Positions 7,209 through 15,741 of a DNA stretch of 64,000 bases are shown piece after piece; the first letter of the stretch is position 1, and each line of letters starts with the position of its first letter. A program made the translations under genes and the position numbers. Source of the DNA: Rhizobium sp. CCGE531 (GTDB lineage: Bacteria > Pseudomonadota > Alphaproteobacteria > Rhizobiales > Rhizobiaceae). A model generated the notes under the pieces. The model did no database searches and was not told the origin of the DNA. It saw nothing but the letters and a program-made list of their open reading frames with translations. The stretch spans positions 3,139,001 to 3,203,000 of the forward strand of contig NZ_CP032684.1 in assembly GCF_003627795.1 (NCBI RefSeq), in the 5' to 3' direction.

Positions 7209-9093
7209 CCTTACGGAACGACTCCTTTTCGACACCGGTATTATCGGCAAACTCGGCAGCGTCGACGCCGGCAATACGCAGACCGATAGTCTCGAACTCG
7301 AAAGACAACGCGGCATCACCATCGCCGCGGCAGTGGTCTCCTTTACCATCGGCGATGTGGCGGTAAACCTCATCGACACGCCAGGCCACCCGGACTTCAT
7401 CGCCGAGATCGAACGGATCCTGCAATTGCTCGATGCGGCCGTGGTCGTCGTTTCGGCCGTCGAGGGCGTGCAGCCGCAGACCCGCGTGCTCGTCCGGGCA
7501 TTGCGACGCCTCGGCATTCCCTTCCTATTCTTCATCAACAAGGTCGATCGCCTCGGCGCGCGCTACGACGACGTTCTTGAAGAGATTTCGACCCAGCTGG
7601 CGGTTTGCCCCGTTGCAATGTCGGATGTCAGCGATGCCGGCGGCAGGCTCGCCGCCGTGGGAGCCGTCGATATCGAAAGCGATCCCCATTTCTCGCGCCT
7701 ATGCGAGGTGCTTGCGAGCAACGATGAGGCGCTGCTGAACGATTATGTGCTTCATCCGGAGTGCCTGACGAGACAAAGGCTGGAGCGCGCCCTTATCGAT
7801 CAGGTGGCGAAAGCTCTCATTCATCCGGCATTTGCCGGTGCGGCCACAAGGGACCTCGGTATCCCCGCCCTGATCTCGGCGATCGAGACCCTGCTTCCCA
7901 GCCGCCGCCCGAATCCTGATGGTCCGGTCTCCGGGAAAATCTTCAAGATCGAGCGAGGATGGGGCGGGGAGAAGCTCGCCTATCTCTATCTGGCGTCAGG
8001 CACGATCGGACTTCGTGACGATCTCGAACTCCCGAATGGCCCGGCAAAGATCAGCAGCCTTCAGCTTTTCCGGGACGGCCGGGCGGACAAGGTCACACAG
8101 TTCAGCGCCGGGCGGATCGCCAAGGTCGGCGGGCTCGCGAATGCCCGCATCGGTGATTGGATCGGCACCGAGACGTCCCCCGGCACCCTTCGCCACTTTG
8201 CGCCGCCCACTTTGGAAACCCGCATCCGCCCGATGCGTCCTTCCGAAAACGCGGCGCTGTGGCTGGCCCTTGGCCAGCTCGCAGAGCAGGATCCGCTCAT
8301 CAACCTGCGCGCCAACGAGGAAACCGGCGACATGTACGTCTCGCTCTATGGCGAGGTGCAGAAGGAGGTCATTCAGGCAACGCTGTCGAGCGAGTTCGGC
8401 CTGGATATCGCCTTCGAGGAAAGCACCGTCATCTACGTCGAGAGGCTGGTCGGAACCGGGAGCGGGCTGGAGCTGATATTCAAGGAGCCCAATCCGTTTC
8501 TCGCAACGGTCGGATTGCGCATCGAGCCGCGGCCGGAAGGCGCCGGCAACAGCTTTGCCCTGGAGGTGGAGGTCGGCCAGATGCCCGCAAGCTTCTATAG
8601 AGCTGTCGAGGAAGCCGCTTTCGAAACGCTCAAGGAAGGTCTTTTCGGTTGGCAGGTCATCGATTGCCATGTCGCGATGACATCAGCGCGCCAAAGCTCG
8701 CCGGCCACGACCGCTGTGGATTTCCGCAAGCTGACGCCGTTGGTGCTGGCATCGGCGCTTTCGTCCGCGCGCACGATCCTATGCGAGCCCGTTGAGCATT
8801 TTCACATCGAAATACTGGCAACGGCGCTCACCGGCATCCACAGCCTGCTGGCAAAATCCGGCGCATCGATGAAGAAAACGCTGATCGACGGTGGGCTGGC
8901 GCGGCTGGAAGGCACGGTGGCGTCCTCGATGATCCAGAACATTCAAAGGCAGTTGCCAGGATTGTCGGGCGGAGCGGGCGCCTTGGATCACGCCTTCGAC
9001 CACTACGCGCCGCTGGCCGGTCCGCAGCACTTGCGAGAGCGCGCGGGCGCAAACCCGTTCGATCGCGCCGATTACCTGCGGCGCGTGCGATGA
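7156..9093 (+). CDS. Tet(M)/OtrA-like ribosome protection GTPase
   Basis: A 645-residue translational GTPase of the EF-G-like class. Domain I has G1 AHVDAGKT (10-17), RGITI (52-56), DTPGH (74-78) and NKVD (128-131). Domain II starts near residue 255 and the EF-G III-V-like part follows. Length and architecture match ribosome protection proteins (about 640 residues), which dislodge tetracycline from the ribosome, rather than EF-G (about 700). Two in-frame TGA codons at 7147-7152 fix the start at or after 7156. It stands alone between terminators, so it is a single-gene unit. Drug specificity is not shown; it could be an intrinsic chromosomal homologue. Confidence 0.85.
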   Translation: MRTLNLGILAHVDAGKTSLTERLLFDTGIIGKLGSVDAGNTQTDSLELERQRGITIAAAVVSFTIGDVAVNLIDTPGHPDFIAEIERILQLLDAAVVVVSAVEGVQPQTRVLVRALRRLGIPFLFFINKVDRLGARYDDVLEEISTQLAVCPVAMSDVSDAGGRLAAVGAVDIESDPHFSRLCEVLASNDEALLNDYVLHPECLTRQRLERALIDQVAKALIHPAFAGAATRDLGIPALISAIETLLPSRRPNPDGPVSGKIFKIERGWGGEKLAYLYLASGTIGLRDDLELPNGPAKISSLQLFRDGRADKVTQFSAGRIAKVGGLANARIGDWIGTETSPGTLRHFAPPTLETRIRPMRPSENAALWLALGQLAEQDPLINLRANEETGDMYVSLYGEVQKEVIQATLSSEFGLDIAFEESTVIYVERLVGTGSGLELIFKEPNPFLATVGLRIEPRPEGAGNSFALEVEVGQMPASFYRAVEEAAFETLKEGLFGWQVIDCHVAMTSARQSSPATTAVDFRKLTPLVLASALSSARTILCEPVEHFHIEILATALTGIHSLLAKSGASMKKTLIDGGLARLEGTVASSMIQNIQRQLPGLSGGAGALDHAFDHYAPLAGPQHLRERAGANPFDRADYLRRVR

Positions 9094-9123
9094 GGCGCCA
9101 AAGCTCCGTATGAAACGCAAAAA

Positions 9124-9146
9124 AGCCCGGCAAAACCGGGCTCTTT
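9124..9146. terminator. Bidirectional intrinsic terminator
   Basis: AGCCCGG (9124-9130), loop CAAAA, CCGGGCT (9136-9142), with T-runs on both strands (CTTTTC on plus; the AAAAAA before the stem on minus). It serves the convergent ribosome protection gene and rpmE. Confidence 0.85.
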
Positions 9147-9169
9147 TCAAACAGCAAATCGCAGAGCGA

Positions 9170-9391
9170 TTAGATGCCGAGACCGCCGAAGCGCTTGTTG
9201 AACTTCGAAACGCGGCCGGCACGGTCCATCATCTGCTGGTTGCCGCCCGTCCAAGCCGGATGGGACTTGGAGTCGATTTCGAGGTTCATGACAGCGCCTT
9301 CAGAACCCCAGGTCGAGCGGGTTTCATATTCGGTGCCGTCGGTCATGACTACCTTGATAACGTGGTAGTCGGGATGAATGTTGGCCTTCAT
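9170..9391 (-). CDS. rpmE: 50S ribosomal protein L31
   Basis: A 73-residue L31: [19 protein letters not shown] at the N-terminus, TRSTWGSEG in the middle and a [15 protein letters not shown] tail. It lacks the CxxC zinc ligands of zinc-binding L31. L31 binds the central protuberance of the large subunit and bridges to the small subunit. The start at 9391 is the family start. It is monocistronic, convergent with the upstream GTPase and divergent from the ABC exporter at 9506. Confidence 0.96.
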   Translation of the reverse strand: MKANIHPDYHVIKVVMTDGTEYETRSTWGSEGAVMNLEIDSKSHPAWTGGNQQMMDRAGRVSKFNKRFGGLGI

Positions 9392-9505
9392 AACAATCTT
9401 CCTGTCATGCCAGGGTCCATTTGTCGCAAGCCATTGCGGCAACCGAACCGATTGAATAAATGAAGCCGCAGTCCGTTAAAGGCCACGGCTTCCAATTAAG
9501 ATGGC

Positions 9506-11386
9506 GTGCCTATACATGAAGGCAGCGGCGATAACAAGGGGCGAAACGTCGAGTCCCTTGCTGATATGGGGATTGGAGACGACTTGTCAGAGACTGGCCA
9601 GGCAGAGGAAAAGAAAACCCGATCAATCCGTCCCCTTGGGCGATTGACGCCGTACCTCGGGCGATATCGCGGCATGGTGACCGGAGCGCTTGTCTCGCTC
9701 GTCCTCGCAGCCGTCACCTCGCTCGCTCTGCCGGTCGCCGTCCGCCGCATGATCGACCACGGCTTCGATGAGGCCGACCGCGGACTGGTCGACAGCTATT
9801 TCATCGCGATCATGGGCATGGCCCTGGTGCTCGCCGCGGCGAGCGCGCTGCGCTACTATTTCGTCATCTCCATCGGCGAGCGCATCGTTTCCGACATGCG
9901 CCGCGAGGTCTTCGACCACGTCACGCGGCTGTCGCCCTCCTTCTTCGACGTCAACCAATCCGGCGAAATCGTCTCGCGGCTGACGGCCGACACGACTCAG
10001 ATCAAATCCGCCGTCGGTGCCACTGCCTCGGTCGCCCTGCGCAACCTCATCCTCTGTCTCGGCGCCGTGATCATGATGATCGTCACCAGCCCGAAGCTTT
10101 CCAGCATCGTCCTGATCGCCATCCCGATCATCGTGCTGCCGCTGGTCAGCTTCGGCCGTTCCGTGCGCAAGCGCTCGCGTGCCGCCCAGGATACTTTGGC
10201 GCAGGCATCCGCCTATGCCAATGAGACCATCGCAGCCAACCGCACCATACAGGCCTACAACGGCGAGATCGCCGCTTCCCAGCGTTACGGAGCTACGGTC
10301 GAGGATGCCTATCAGGCGGCGCGCGCGGCGATCAAATCCCGCTCGCTGCTGACGGGCTTCGCCATTGCCATGATCTTCGGCAGCATTGTCGCCGTTCTCT
10401 GGGTGGGGGCGCAAAATGTGCTCGCCGGCACCATGTCGGCCGGCACGCTCGGCCAGTTCCTGCTCTATTCCGTCATTGCCGGCTCCTCGCTCGGTTCACT
10501 GTCGGAAGTCTGGGGCGAGCTGTCGCAGGCCGCGGGCGCGGCCGACCGCCTGGGCGAGCTGCTTGCCGAGGTTTCGCCGATTGCCGCTCCGGCCAATCCC
10601 CTGCCCTTGCCGCAGCCGGCGCAAGGTCGCGTGGAATTCACCGATGTCCATTTCTCCTATCCGTCCCGTCCCGGCAGATCGGCGCTGCATGGGCTCTCCT
10701 TCTCGGTGAAGCCGGGCGAGACGGTCGCGATCGTCGGGGCATCTGGCGCCGGCAAAAGCACCATTTTTTCGCTGCTGCTGCGCTTCTATGATCCACAGAA
10801 GGGCGGTGTCGCCATAGATGGCGTCGACGCTCGCGATGTTCTGCCGGACGCCCTGCGCGAGCGCATCGCCATCGTGCCCCAAGACACGACGATCTTCGCC
10901 GCTTCCATCCATGACAACATCGCCTTCGGCCGCCCGGATGCCTCTCGCGACGAAGTATACGCCGCCGCCATCGCCGCACAGGCGGACGAATTCGTCTCGC
11001 GCCTGGAAAAGGGATACGACACGCAAGTCGGCGAGCGCGGTGTAACGCTCTCCGGCGGCCAGCGGCAACGCATCGCCATTGCCCGCGCCATCCTGAAGAA
11101 CGCGCCGATCCTGCTGCTCGACGAGGCAACCTCCGCGCTTGATGCGGAAAGCGAAACCCTGGTGCAGAAGGCCCTGGAAGGCCTCATGGAAACACGCACC
11201 ACCCTCGTCATCGCCCATCGCCTGGCGACCGTGCTGAAGGCTGACCGCATTCTGGTGCTGGATCAGGGCCGTATCGTCGAGGAAGGCACGCATCAAAGCC
11301 TGATTCGTCACGGCGGCATTTACGCGAAGCTTGCGCGCCTGCAGTTCGATGCCGGCATAGAGGAGCACATGCTTATCGCGAAATAG
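9506..11386 (+). CDS. ABC exporter half-transporter (permease-ATPase fusion)
   Basis: An ABCB/MsbA-type half-transporter of about 626 residues from a GTG at 9506; an ATG at 9566 would give 606 and is a good alternative. Six membrane segments span roughly residues 55-340. The ATPase has Walker A GASGAGKST, signature LSGGQRQRIAIARA, Walker B ILLLDEATSALD and the H-loop IAHRL. Such proteins work as homodimers exporting lipids, glycans or drugs across the inner membrane. It is transcribed alone. The family is certain; the cargo is not. Confidence 0.92.
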   Translation: MPIHEGSGDNKGRNVESLADMGIGDDLSETGQAEEKKTRSIRPLGRLTPYLGRYRGMVTGALVSLVLAAVTSLALPVAVRRMIDHGFDEADRGLVDSYFIAIMGMALVLAAASALRYYFVISIGERIVSDMRREVFDHVTRLSPSFFDVNQSGEIVSRLTADTTQIKSAVGATASVALRNLILCLGAVIMMIVTSPKLSSIVLIAIPIIVLPLVSFGRSVRKRSRAAQDTLAQASAYANETIAANRTIQAYNGEIAASQRYGATVEDAYQAARAAIKSRSLLTGFAIAMIFGSIVAVLWVGAQNVLAGTMSAGTLGQFLLYSVIAGSSLGSLSEVWGELSQAAGAADRLGELLAEVSPIAAPANPLPLPQPAQGRVEFTDVHFSYPSRPGRSALHGLSFSVKPGETVAIVGASGAGKSTIFSLLLRFYDPQKGGVAIDGVDARDVLPDALRERIAIVPQDTTIFAASIHDNIAFGRPDASRDEVYAAAIAAQADEFVSRLEKGYDTQVGERGVTLSGGQRQRIAIARAILKNAPILLLDEATSALDAESETLVQKALEGLMETRTTLVIAHRLATVLKADRILVLDQGRIVEEGTHQSLIRHGGIYAKLARLQFDAGIEEHMLIAK

Positions 11387-11495
11387 TGTGTGCAGTGTTC
11401 GGTTGCCGCAAATACAACCATATGGAAATAACTTTGAAGTTGAGCTAGATTTTCCGCGTTATCCCGCGCTGACGCGATTCTAGGAGACGTGAACC

Positions 11496-11684
11496 ATGTA
11501 TAAATTTGAAGTCTACAAGGACAAGGCCGGCGAGTTTCGCTTCCGCTTCAAAGCCTCGAACGGCGAAACCATGTTCGGTTCCGAAGGCTACAAGGCAAAG
11601 GCTTCGGCTCTGCATGCCATCGAATCGATCAAGGCTCATGTCGGCGCCGCCGCCATCGACGACCAGACCACCGCAACGGCCTGA
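11496..11684 (+). CDS. DUF1508 (YegP/UPF0339) family protein
   Basis: A 62-residue protein made of a single DUF1508 repeat: MYKFEVYKDKAGEFRFRFKA, then NGETMFGSEGYKAKASALHAIESIK. E. coli YegP has two such repeats; single-repeat forms are common. A good ribosome site (TAGGAGACG) precedes the ATG. Function is unknown. It is monocistronic and followed by a strong terminator at 11720. Confidence 0.92.
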   Translation: MYKFEVYKDKAGEFRFRFKASNGETMFGSEGYKAKASALHAIESIKAHVGAAAIDDQTTATA

Positions 11685-11719
11685 GGCTTCGCGTCAAGCA
11701 TCCGCTGTAAAGCCATATC

Positions 11720-11759
11720 CGGCCGGCTGCCCCTGGGCATGCCGGCCGTTTTGATTTTT
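11720..11759 (+). terminator. Intrinsic terminator after DUF1508
   Basis: CGGCCGGC (11720-11727) pairs with GCCGGCCG (11741-11748), with an inner TGCCC/GGGCA pair, followed by TTTTGATTTTT. Confidence 0.85.
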
Positions 11760-11931
11760 CGGCGATGAATTCAAAAATCTTTCTGCGCGTGTCGAATTCG
11801 CCCGAGCTCGCGGCTCATTATATCGAAGCGGCAGGAAGCCGTTTTGCCAGCGGTGTTGTATATTCCGGCATTCAGCTTTGTGGGATACGCCGTCCGGCCA
11901 TCGTCAAAACTGCAAATGGGAGAATTATCTC

Positions 11932-12270
11932 ATGCAATATGCTTTGATCATCCGTGAATCAGCCGAGGATTTCGAGCGTCGCGCGGACCCGACCTATAAG
12001 AACAGCTGGATTGCCTACACGCAGGCGCTTATCCAGGCCGGCATCATGACTGGTGGCGCGGGATTGACCGCGCCGGAAACGGCAACTGTCGTCCGTCGCC
12101 AAGGCGAGGACCACGAAGTGCAGGACGGTCCCTTCCCTGACGGTAAGGAGCAGCTTGGCGGCTTCTATCTGATCGAGGTTCCGGATCTCGATGCCGCGCT
12201 GGAATGGGCCCTGCGCATACCGATCTCCCAGCAAGGCTCGGTCGAGATACGGCCGCGATTGCAGATGTAG
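11932..12270 (+). CDS. YCII-related (DGPF) protein, partner of ECF42-type sigma factor
   Basis: A 112-residue YCII/DGPF-domain protein. It contains the VQDGPFPDGKEQLGGFYLIE block that names the DGPF group, and ends in SVEIRPRLQM. The start at 11932 follows GGGAGAA. It ends 5 bp before the sigma factor gene. ECF42-type sigma factors are known to be encoded beside such proteins and to drive their expression, so this is probably a target or partner of the downstream factor. Its biochemical role is not established. Confidence 0.9.
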   Translation: MQYALIIRESAEDFERRADPTYKNSWIAYTQALIQAGIMTGGAGLTAPETATVVRRQGEDHEVQDGPFPDGKEQLGGFYLIEVPDLDAALEWALRIPISQQGSVEIRPRLQM

Positions 12271-12275
12271 CCATC

Positions 12276-13523
12276 ATGGCATTGGATGCCCGACGCGCTG
12301 CAGAGCAAGCAGCGCGTCAATCCTACGGCAAGCTGATTGCTTTTCTCGCCGCGCGCTTCCGTGACGTGCCGGCGGCTGAGGATGCTCTGTCCGATGCGAT
12401 CGCGGCAGCGCTGAGTACCTGGCCGGAGCGCGGCATCCCCGACAATCCTGAAGCCTGGCTGCTGGTTGCGGCCAAGCGTAATCTCCTTCGCCGGGTCAGG
12501 CACGAGAACGTCAGGGCCGGCGCGCGCGACAGGATCATGATGGCCTTCGAAGAGGCAGAGGAACGCATGAATGCCGATAATCCAACATTTCCGGATGAAC
12601 GGTTGAAGCTCCTCTTCGTCTGCACCCATCCGGCTTTGCATCGCTCCGCTCACACCCCGCTGATGCTGCAATCCGTACTGGCCGTCGATGCCGCAACCAT
12701 AGCCAAGGCCTTCCTCGTTTCGCCGCAAGCCATGAGCCAGCGGCTCGTGCGGGCAAAAATCAAGATCCGCGACGCACATATTCCTTTTATCGTTCCGGAG
12801 CGGTCCGTGTTGCCGGACCGATTGGAAAGCGTGCTTTCGGCGATATATGCCGCCTACGGCCTCGGCTGGGACGGGGTCGACGGAGAGACCGGCAAGCAAG
12901 GCTCGCTCGCGGAGGAAGCCATCTGGCTCGGCCGCACACTGCTTGCAACCCTGCCCCAGGAACCGGAGGCGGCGGGCTTGTTGTCGCTGATGCTCTACAG
13001 CGAATCCCGTCGTGAAGCACGGCGCGATGCGAATGGACGATATGTCCCGCTCGACCAGCAGGAACCCGCGCTCTGGAATGCCGAAATGATCGCCGAGGCC
13101 GACAATCTGCTGCGAAAGGCCGGTGCAGTCGGCCGTTTCGGCCCGTTTCAGTGTCAGGCCGCGATCCAGTCCGTACATGCCGAACGGCGACGCTCCGGCG
13201 CGACCGACTGGGCCGCGCTTGCCAAGCTCTATGAAGCGCTTGTGATCATGAAGCCGACAGCTGGCGCCCGCGTCAGCCACGCGGCCGTGACAGGCAGAGT
13301 AAAGGGTCCGTCAGCCGGCCTGGCGCTCCTTGACCGGATAGCCGAGCGCGACATGGTCACTTATCAGCCCTATTGGGCTGTGCGCGCCCACCTCCTGGCC
13401 GAGACGGGGGATACGGAAAACGCCGCCAGCGCATATCGCACCGCGATCGGCCTCAGCGACAGCGAAGCCGTGCGGCAATTCCTGCAGGCACGCCTCGATA
13501 GCGTCGCATCGCCGGGGCGCTGA
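12276..13523 (+). CDS. RNA polymerase sigma factor, ECF42-like with long C-terminal extension
   Basis: A 415-residue sigma-70-family protein. The N-terminal third has the region 2 pattern (SYGKLIAFLAARFRDVPAAE, then NPEAWLLVAAKRNLL) and region 4 (AKAFLVSPQAMSQRLVRAK). The remaining 240 residues are a helical extension of the ECF42 type (AIYAAYGLGWDG, EAAGLLSLMLYSESR), which in that group is a TPR-like domain needed for activity. The start at 12276 gives a 5-bp gap to the YCII gene; there is no anti-sigma gene, consistent with ECF42. Likely to be a stress-responsive unit. Confidence 0.88.
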   Translation: MALDARRAAEQAARQSYGKLIAFLAARFRDVPAAEDALSDAIAAALSTWPERGIPDNPEAWLLVAAKRNLLRRVRHENVRAGARDRIMMAFEEAEERMNADNPTFPDERLKLLFVCTHPALHRSAHTPLMLQSVLAVDAATIAKAFLVSPQAMSQRLVRAKIKIRDAHIPFIVPERSVLPDRLESVLSAIYAAYGLGWDGVDGETGKQGSLAEEAIWLGRTLLATLPQEPEAAGLLSLMLYSESRREARRDANGRYVPLDQQEPALWNAEMIAEADNLLRKAGAVGRFGPFQCQAAIQSVHAERRRSGATDWAALAKLYEALVIMKPTAGARVSHAAVTGRVKGPSAGLALLDRIAERDMVTYQPYWAVRAHLLAETGDTENAASAYRTAIGLSDSEAVRQFLQARLDSVASPGR

Positions 13524-13527
13524 TCGA

Positions 13528-14559
13528 CTATTTTTCCGTCAGCTTCAGTTCGATGCGCCGGTTGGTGGCACGAGCATCCGGCGTATCGCCGGGTGCGATC
13601 GGCTGGAATTCGCCGAAGCCGGCCGCAACCAGCCTATCGGCGGGGACGCCCTGCGAGATCAGGAACTTGACGACGGCGATGGCGCGCGCCGACGACAGCG
13701 CCCAGTTGTCCGGATAGCGGCCACTGCCCGAAAGCGGCACATTGTCCGTATGGCCATCGACGCGCAGCACCCAATTGATTTCAGGCGGGATTTCCTTGGA
13801 AAGATCGATGAGAGCCGCCGCGAGCTTGGTCATCTCCGCCTGGCCGGCCGGATTGAGATCGGCCGCTCCCGACGGGAACAGCACTTCCGACTGGAACACG
13901 AAACGGTCGCCGACGATGCGGATATTATCACGGTCGGACAGGATTTCGCGCAAGCGGCCAAAGAAATCCGAGCGGTAGCGGTTCAGTTCCTGCACACGCT
14001 GGGCCAGCGCCACGTTCAGCCGCCGCCCGAGATCGGCGATCTTCACCTGCGACGTCTGGTCCTTGGTCTCGGAAGCCTGCAGTGCCGCCTCCACGGCCGC
14101 GATCTGGCTGCGCAGAGCGGCTATCTGCTGATTGAGGAGATCGACCTGGCTGAGGGCCCGCGTACTCACCTGCTTCTGCTCGTCGAGCTGCTGCGACAGC
14201 GTACCGGCCCGCTGCTCGGCGGCCTGGCTATTGCCGGACCCCGCGGCAAGCAGGGTCTGCAGGCGCGAGCGCTCGCCCTCCGCGGCGGAAAGGGAGGCTT
14301 GCAGATTGGCGACGGTATCTTCCAGATCCTGCTTGCCATTTTTTTCGAGCGCCAGCTGCTCCACCAGATCGTTGATGCGGCTGTTGAGACGGTTGAGAAC
14401 CTCGTCACGCCCGGAGATTTCGCGACTGAGGATGAATTGGCCGACGACGAATACCGTCAGCAGGAACATGATGGCCATCAGCAGCGTGGACAGCGCGTCG
14501 ACGAAGCCTGGCCAGTAGTCGACGCTTCTCTGGTGGCGTCGGTTGCGGGCGAGCGCCAT
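13528..14559 (-). CDS. OmpA/MotB-like peptidoglycan-binding inner-membrane protein
   Basis: A 343-residue protein with one N-terminal membrane helix (about 20-42) carrying an acidic residue (YWPGFVDALSTLLMAI), a long coiled coil (45-190) and a C-terminal OmpA-like domain (FVFQSEVLFPSGAADL; VDGHTDNVPLSG; RLVAAGFGE). This is the MotB/PomB plan, with the membrane Asp as proton-path candidate. It starts 3 bp after the stop of the MotA/ExbB-like gene, so the two form an operon and probably a proton-driven complex anchored to peptidoglycan. It is not adjacent to flagellar genes, so an envelope role is more likely than flagellar rotation. Confidence 0.85.
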   Translation of the reverse strand: MALARNRRHQRSVDYWPGFVDALSTLLMAIMFLLTVFVVGQFILSREISGRDEVLNRLNSRINDLVEQLALEKNGKQDLEDTVANLQASLSAAEGERSRLQTLLAAGSGNSQAAEQRAGTLSQQLDEQKQVSTRALSQVDLLNQQIAALRSQIAAVEAALQASETKDQTSQVKIADLGRRLNVALAQRVQELNRYRSDFFGRLREILSDRDNIRIVGDRFVFQSEVLFPSGAADLNPAGQAEMTKLAAALIDLSKEIPPEINWVLRVDGHTDNVPLSGSGRYPDNWALSSARAIAVVKFLISQGVPADRLVAAGFGEFQPIAPGDTPDARATNRRIELKLTEK

Positions 14560-14562
14560 GGC

Positions 14563-15606
14563 CTACTTGCTCCCGGTCTTCTCGGTGTGACCGATGCGGT
14601 CGGCAAGGCGATCGAGCGTGCGGCGCATCGATTTCGCCTCTTCCTGCTGTGCCTCGATCCAGTCCCGCAGCATCTGTTGTTCGTTGCGCATGTTCTTGAC
14701 CAGGCCCTGAATGCCTTCGGCGAGGTTGGCCATGGCGGTTACCGAGCGCTGGCCGCCGCCTTCGTCGGCGATCTTGCGCAGATAGTCCGACAGCGCCCGC
14801 ACATCCTCCGAGGAGGCACCGGCCGCGCCTTCGATGACGGGGGCGATATCGGAGCCGACATCGGTGACCGACGAGAGCCAGTTTTCGAGCTCGGTATAGA
14901 AGCGGTTCTGCGCGCGGCCGGCCTGCAGGTCGAGGAAGCCGAGGATCAGCGAGCCGGAAAGGCCGAGCAGCGACGACGAGAAGGCCGTGCCCATGCCGAC
15001 CAGCGGGCCGGAAAGCCCGCTCTTCAGGGCGCTCAGAATATCGCCGCTGCCGCCGGTGCCAGCATCGAGGCCCTGAATGACGTCGTTAATCGAGCCGATC
15101 GTACCGATCAGACCCCAGAAGGTGCCGAGCAGGCCCAGAAAGACCAGCAGGCCGATGAGATAGCGCGAGGTATCGCGCGATTCGTCGAGGCGCGTGGCGA
15201 TCGAATCGAGAATGGAGCGCAATGTCGCCGTGGAGAGCTGCATCGCGCGGCGGTTGCCGAGCAGCGCGCGCATCGGCGCGAGAAGCCGCGGATTGCGGCC
15301 AACCTTGTCCGCATTGCCGACGGCGCGGAAATGATTGAACCAGCGAACCTCAGGCCTCAGCATCAGCACATGATTGAAGACCAGCAGGATACCGACGGCC
15401 AGAACGCCGAGGATCAGGCCGTTGAGGCCGGGATTATGGAGGAAAGCGACCTGGGCCTGACGGAAGAGGATGGCCACTATGAAGCCGACGATGATCAGGA
15501 AAAGAACCATCGTCCAGAAAAAGGCCATCGGACTTGAGAGCTTGTAGGTGTAAGTGCCCGATACGTTGTCGGTCGATCCCAGATCCGACAGATTCACATT
15601 TTCCAT
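14563..15606 (-). CDS. MotA/TolQ/ExbB-like proton channel protein
   Basis: About 347 residues with two N-terminal membrane helices (about 30-50 and 60-85), a cytoplasmic loop and a MotA/TolQ/ExbB block with further helices (LIGLLVFLGLLGTFWGLIGT, then GPLVGMGTAFSSSLLGLSGSL). The conserved Gly/Pro-rich channel motif is clear. An ATG at 15606 has GGAG 6 nt upstream; an in-frame GTG at 15621 is possible. It pairs with the OmpA/MotB-like gene. Such two-gene units are common in Rhizobiales outside flagellar loci. The same fold combination occurs in ZorAB, but no other Zorya gene is present. Confidence 0.85.
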   Translation of the reverse strand: MENVNLSDLGSTDNVSGTYTYKLSSPMAFFWTMVLFLIIVGFIVAILFRQAQVAFLHNPGLNGLILGVLAVGILLVFNHVLMLRPEVRWFNHFRAVGNADKVGRNPRLLAPMRALLGNRRAMQLSTATLRSILDSIATRLDESRDTSRYLIGLLVFLGLLGTFWGLIGTIGSINDVIQGLDAGTGGSGDILSALKSGLSGPLVGMGTAFSSSLLGLSGSLILGFLDLQAGRAQNRFYTELENWLSSVTDVGSDIAPVIEGAAGASSEDVRALSDYLRKIADEGGGQRSVTAMANLAEGIQGLVKNMRNEQQMLRDWIEAQQEEAKSMRRTLDRLADRIGHTEKTGSK

Positions 15607-15680
15607 CATACGCTCCGCCACCGCATTTTCCGCAGGCGGAGACTAGAGCAACATTGTGCCGAATTGAAGAGACGGAAAGC

Positions 15681-15713
15681 ACAAAACAGTCCGTTGGCAA
15701 CAGACTGTTTTGT
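15681..15713. terminator. Inverted repeat between IMPase and MotA-like genes
   Basis: ACAAAACAGTCCG (15681-15693) and CAGACTGTTTTGT (15701-15713) pair at 12 of 13 positions around a 7-nt loop. It lies just after the inositol monophosphatase stop. The stem's own T-rich arm can act as the terminator tail on either strand. Confidence 0.55.
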
Positions 15714-15741
15714 CATTCGAAAAAGCGAACTGGGGAATGGC

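Noticed and set aside
13528..15606. Zorya-like anti-phage system from MotA/MotB-like pair
   Set aside because: ZorA/ZorB do have this fold combination, but no ZorC/ZorD/ZorE-like helicase or nuclease gene is adjacent; the next genes are an inositol monophosphatase and a sigma factor.
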